NCBI GenBank assembly: GCA_911728455.2
Contig: OU452234.1
Span: forward strand, 14,815,830 to 14,879,829
Reading direction: 5' to 3'
DNA length: 64,000 bases
DNA from: Marthasterias glacialis
Taxonomy: Eukaryota; Echinodermata; Asteroidea; Forcipulatida; Asteriidae
The position numbers were made by a program, and so were the translations under genes. Under the pieces are notes generated by a model that had not been told where the DNA came from, ran no database searches, and saw only the letters and a list, made by a program, of their open reading frames with translations. Shown piece by piece: positions 60,001 to 64,000 of the stretch; position 1 is the first letter of the stretch; every line of letters begins with the position of its first letter.

Positions 60001-63000
60001 TTTCATGGAATCAGTGGATGCGGGCGGCTCTTCCGAGACGTGTCCAACAAACTAGAGCTCCCAACTTGCAGTATTTTGGGAGCTAGCGAGCTTTTTCATC
60101 ATCTTGATGACGTCAGAATTGACCCAAATTTTGCCACTTGCCCAAATATTGCGAATTGACCCCTTCCCCGCACACCAAACCCTCTTCAGTGATGTGTACT
60201 CTATCATTTTCTATCATAAAATCGCATAAAAAAAAAATTTGATCAAAAGTGCCGGTGCTCACAGGGACGCTCCCTGTGAGAAATTTAAATTTTCGGACAC
60301 CAACTTGAACAGTGCTTTTCATGGAATCAGTGGATGCGGGCGGCTCTTCCGAGACGTGTCCCACAAACTAGAGCTCCCAACTTGCAGTATTTCGGGAGCT
60401 AGCGAGCTTTTTCGGCCATCCTTGATGACGTCAGAATTGACCCAAATATTGCCACTTGCCCAAATATTGCGAATTGACCCCTTCCCCGCACACAAACCCT
60501 CTTCAGTGATGTGTACTCTATCATTTTCTATCATAAAATCGCATAAAAAAAATTTTGATCAAAAGTGCCGGTGCTCACAGGGAGCTCCCTGTGAGAAATT
60601 TTAATTTTCGGACCCAACTTGAAAGTGCTTTTCATGGAATCAGTGGATGCGGGCGGCTCTTCCGAGACGTGTCCAACAAACTAGAGCTCCCAACTTGCTA
60701 GTATTTCGGGAGCTAGCGAGCTTTTTCGGCCATCTTGATGACGTCAGAATTGACCCAAATTTGGCCACTTGCCCAAATATTGCGAATTGACCCCTTCCCC
60801 GCACACAAACCCTCTTCAGTGATGTGTACTCTATCATTTTCCTCATAAAATCGCATAAAAAAAATTTTGATCAAAAGTGCCGGTGCTCACAGGGAGCTCC
60901 CTGTGAGAAATTTTAATTTTTCGGACCCAACTTGAAAATTGCTTTTCAAGGAATCAGTGGATGCGGGGCGGCTCTTCCGAGACGTGTCCAACAAACTAGA
61001 GCTCCCAACTTGCAGTATTTCGGGAGCTAGCGAGCTTTTTCGGCCATCTTGATGACGTCAGAATTGACCCAAATTTTGCCACTTGCCCAAATATTGCGAA
61101 TTGACCCCTTCCCCGCACACAAACCCTCTTCAGTGATGTGTACTCTATCATTGTCTATCATAAAATCGCATAAAAAAAAATTTTGATCAAAAGTGCCGGG
61201 TGCTCACAGGGAGCTCCCTGTGAGTAATTTTAATTTTCGGACCCAACTTGAAAAGTGCTTTTCATGGAATCAGTGGATGCGGGCGGCTCTTCCGAGGACG
61301 TGTCCAACAAACTAGAGCTCCCAAACTTGCAGTATTTCGGGAGCTAGCGAGCTTTTTCGGCCATCTTGATGACGTCAGAATTGACCCAAATTTTGCCACT
61401 TGCCCAAATATTGCAAATTGACCCCTTCCCCGCACACAAACCCTCTTCAGTGATGTGTACTCTATAATTTTCTATCATAAAATCGCATAAAAAAAATTTT
61501 GATCAAAAGTGCCGGTGCTCACAGGGAGCTCCCTGTGAGAAATTTTAATTTTCGGACCCAACTTGAAAAGTGCTTTTCATGGAATCAGTGGATGCGGGCG
61601 GCCTCTTCCGAGACGTGTCCACAAACTAGAGCTCCCAACTTGCAGTATTTCGGGAGCTAGCGAGCTTTTTCGGCCGTCTTGATGACGTCAGATTTGACCC
61701 AAAATTTGCCACTTGCCCAAATATTGCGAATTGACCCCTTCCCCGCACACAAACCCTCTTCAGTGATGTGTTCTATCATACAAATCGCATAAAAAAAATT
61801 TTGATCAAAAGTGCCGGTGCTCACAGGGAGCTCCCTGTGAGAAATTTTTAATTTTCGGACCCAACTTGAACAAGTGCTTTTCATGGAATCAGTGGATGCG
61901 GGCGGCTCTTCCGAGACGTGTCCAACAAACTAGAGCCTCCCAACTTGCAGTAATTCGGGAGCTAGCGAGCTTTTTTCGGCCATCTTGATGACGTCAGAAT
62001 GACCCAAATTTTTGCCACTTGCCCAAATATTGCGAATTGACCCCTTCCCCGCACACAAACCCTCTTCAGTGATGTGTACTCTATCATTTTCTATCATAAA
62101 ATCGCAATAAAAAAATTTTGATCAAAAGTGCCGGTGCTCACAGGGAGCTCCCTGTGAGAAATTTAAATTTTCGGACCCAACTTGAAAAGTGCTTTTCATG
62201 GAATCAGTGGATGCGGGCGGCTCTTCCGAGACGTGTCCAACAAACTAGAGCTCCCAACTTGCAGTATTTCGGGAGCTAGCGAGCTTTTTCGGCCATCTTG
62301 ATGACGTCAGAATTGACCCAAATTTTGCCACTTGCCCAAATATTGCGAATTGACCCCTTCCCCGCACACAAACCCTCTTCAGTGATGTGTACTCTATAAT
62401 TTTCTATCATAAAATCGCATAAAAAAAATTTTGATCAAAAAGTGCCGGTGCTCACAGGGAGCTCCCTGTGAGGAAATTTTAATTTTCGGACCCAACTTGA
62501 AAAGTGCTTTTCATGGAATCAGTGGATGCGGGCGGCTCTTCCGAGACGTGTCCAACAAACTAGAGCTCCCAACTTGCAGTATTTCGGGAGCTAGCGAGCT
62601 TTTTCGGCCGTCTTGATGACGTCAGATTTGACCCAAATTTTGCCACTTGCCCAAATATTGCGAATTGACCCCTTCCCCGCACACAAACCCTCTTCAGTGA
62701 TGGTGTTCTATCAGAAAATCGCATAAAAAAAATTTTGATCAAAAGTGCCGGTGCTCCACAGGGAGCTCCCTGTGAGAAATTTTAATTTTCGGACCCAACT
62801 TGAAAAGTGCTTTCATGGAATCAGTGGATGCGGGCGGCTCTTCCGAGACGTGTCCAACAAACTAGAGCTCCCAACTTGCAGTATTTCGGGAGCTAGCGAG
62901 CTTTTTCGGCCATCTTGATGACGTCAGAATTGACCCAAAATTTGCCACTTGCCCAAATATTGCGAATTGACCCCTTCCCCGCACACAAAACCCTCTTCAG

Positions 63001-64000
63001 TGATGTGTACTCTATCATTTTCTATCATAAAATCGCATAAAAAAAATTTTGATCAAAAGTGCCCGGTGCTCACAGGGAGCTCCCTGTGAGAAATTTAAAT
63101 TTTCGGACCCCAACTTGAAAAGTGCTTTTCATGGAATCAGTGGATGCGGGCGGCTCTTCCGAGACGTGTCCAACAAACTAGAGCTCCCAACTTGCAGTAA
63201 TTTCGGGAGCTAGCGAGCTTTTTCGGCCATCTTGATGACGTCAGAATTGACCCAAATTTTGCCACTTGCCCAAATATTGCGAATTGACCCCTTCCCCGCA
63301 CACAAACCCTCTTCAGTGATGTCTACTCTATCATTTTCTATCATAAAATCGCATAAAAAATTTTTGATCAAAAGTGCCGGTGCTCACAGGGAGCTCCCTG
63401 TGAGAAATTTTAATTTTCGGACCCAACTTGAAAAGTGCTTTTCATGGAATCAGTGGATGCGGGCGGCTCTTCCGAGACGTGTCCAACAAACTAGAGCTCC
63501 CAACTTGCAGTATTTCGGGAGCTAGCGAGCTTTTTCGGCCATCTTGATGACGTCAGAATTGACCCCAAATTTTGCCACTTGCCCAAATATTGCGAATTGA
63601 CCCCTTCCCCGCACACAAACCCTCTTCAGTGATGTGTACTCTATCATTTTCTATCATAAAATCGCATAAAAAAAATTTTGATCAAAAGTGCCGGTGCTCA
63701 CAGGGAGCTCCCTTTGAGAAATTTAAATTTTCGGACCCAACTTGAAAAGTGCTTTTCATGGAATCAGTGGATGCGGGCGGCTCTTCCGAGACGTGTCCAC
63801 CAAACTAGAGCTCCCAACTTGCAGTATTTCGGGAGCTAGCGAGCTTTTCGGCCATCTTGATGACGTCAGAATTGACCCAAAAATTTTGCCACTTGCCCAA
63901 ATATTGCGAATTGACCCCTTCCCCGCACACAAACCCTCTTCAGTGATGTGTACTCTATCATTTTCTATCATAAAATCGCATAAAAAAAATTTTGATCAAA
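51042..64000. repeat. Satellite block B (second), indel-rich
   Basis: Copies carry A24-G91-A111 and the same series of private marks as 28.5-40.4 kb, offset by about 22.5 kb. Many copies have single-base insertions or losses, so the period wanders around 313. The array continues beyond the window. Confidence 0.85.

Larger units (their letters stand above)
25196..64000. repeat. 313-bp satellite DNA array, about 124 monomers
   Basis: Head-to-tail copies of one 313-bp unit fill all 38.8 kb and run off the window end. From about 27.6 to 48 kb monomers follow each other at 313 bp almost without exception. Copies differ mostly by single substitutions and by the length of an A-run. No other sequence interrupts the array. 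The monomer has no similarity I can see to the SINEs or LINEs on the left. It contains two GAGCTC sites about 103 bp apart, so SacI should reduce the array to roughly 103- and 210-bp fragments. Long homogeneous arrays like this are typical of centromeric, pericentromeric or subtelomeric heterochromatin; which applies is unknown. Confidence 0.98.

Noticed and set aside
25399-63525. Repeated 59-97 residue open frames (MTSELTQ... type) in nearly every monomer, one reaching 164 codons
   Set aside because: They follow from one sequence repeated about 124 times. Their length changes with the A-run, the 313-bp period shifts frame each unit, and no codon-level constraint or domain is visible. The start used is often the TTG before TGATG.
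25196-64000. CRISPR array
   Set aside because: Units are contiguous 313-bp copies with no unique spacers, in animal-type DNA; this is satellite DNA.
25196-64000. CENP-B box in the monomer
   Set aside because: TTCGGGAGCTAGCGAG has the initial TTCG but lacks the required A and CGGG positions, and no better match was found on the other strand.

Overview
This is a window of animal nuclear DNA, AT-rich and intron/intergenic-like, with no bacterial gene organisation. The tRNA-headed SINEs, LINE fragments, small inverted-repeat elements and many microsatellites suggest a marine invertebrate. An echinoderm or other invertebrate deuterostome is my guess from the style of the repeats; nothing here names a species.

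Left part (1-25095): gene-poor DNA with old and young mobile-element pieces. It opens with two copies of a 327-bp-period repeat. There are two weak promoter-like spots. One is at 3.72-3.85 kb (CCAAT box, CRE and ETS-type sites). The other is at 10.3-10.5 kb (YY1/ETS-type sites, then a short open frame ending in a textbook splice donor). The second could be the first exon of a plus-strand gene, but no following exon was found. Mobile DNA includes a 200-bp MITE-like element (14609-14808), a 154-bp inverted-repeat element rich in GGCTAC (20044-20197), the 3' end of a minus-strand LINE (20235-20830) and a foldback repeat (22388-22660). A composite cluster follows at 23.2-24.45 kb: a minus-strand tRNA-SINE, the 5' end of a LINE endonuclease gene, and a plus-strand SINE whose tRNA-like head is repeated exactly 540 bp downstream.

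A gap of exactly 100 N (25096-25195) separates this from the rest.

Right part (25196-64000, continuing past the window): one uninterrupted satellite array with a 313-bp monomer, about 124 copies. Every monomer carries a YY1-like site three bases from a full CRE (TGACGTCA), an A-tract running into the 12-bp palindrome TTTTGATCAAAA, and a perfect 22-bp palindrome. Three linked single-base variants divide the array into blocks (A, B, A', A, B). A set of private mutations recurs at an offset of about 22.5 kb (72 monomers), so a large segment is present twice. The second copy, from about 48 kb on, is full of one-base indels, whereas monomers from about 27.6 to 48 kb are almost all exactly 313 bp. 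This could be a real long superrepeat, an assembly duplication, or both.

No complete protein-coding gene can be supported. The repeated 59-97 residue open frames in the array are by-products of the satellite.
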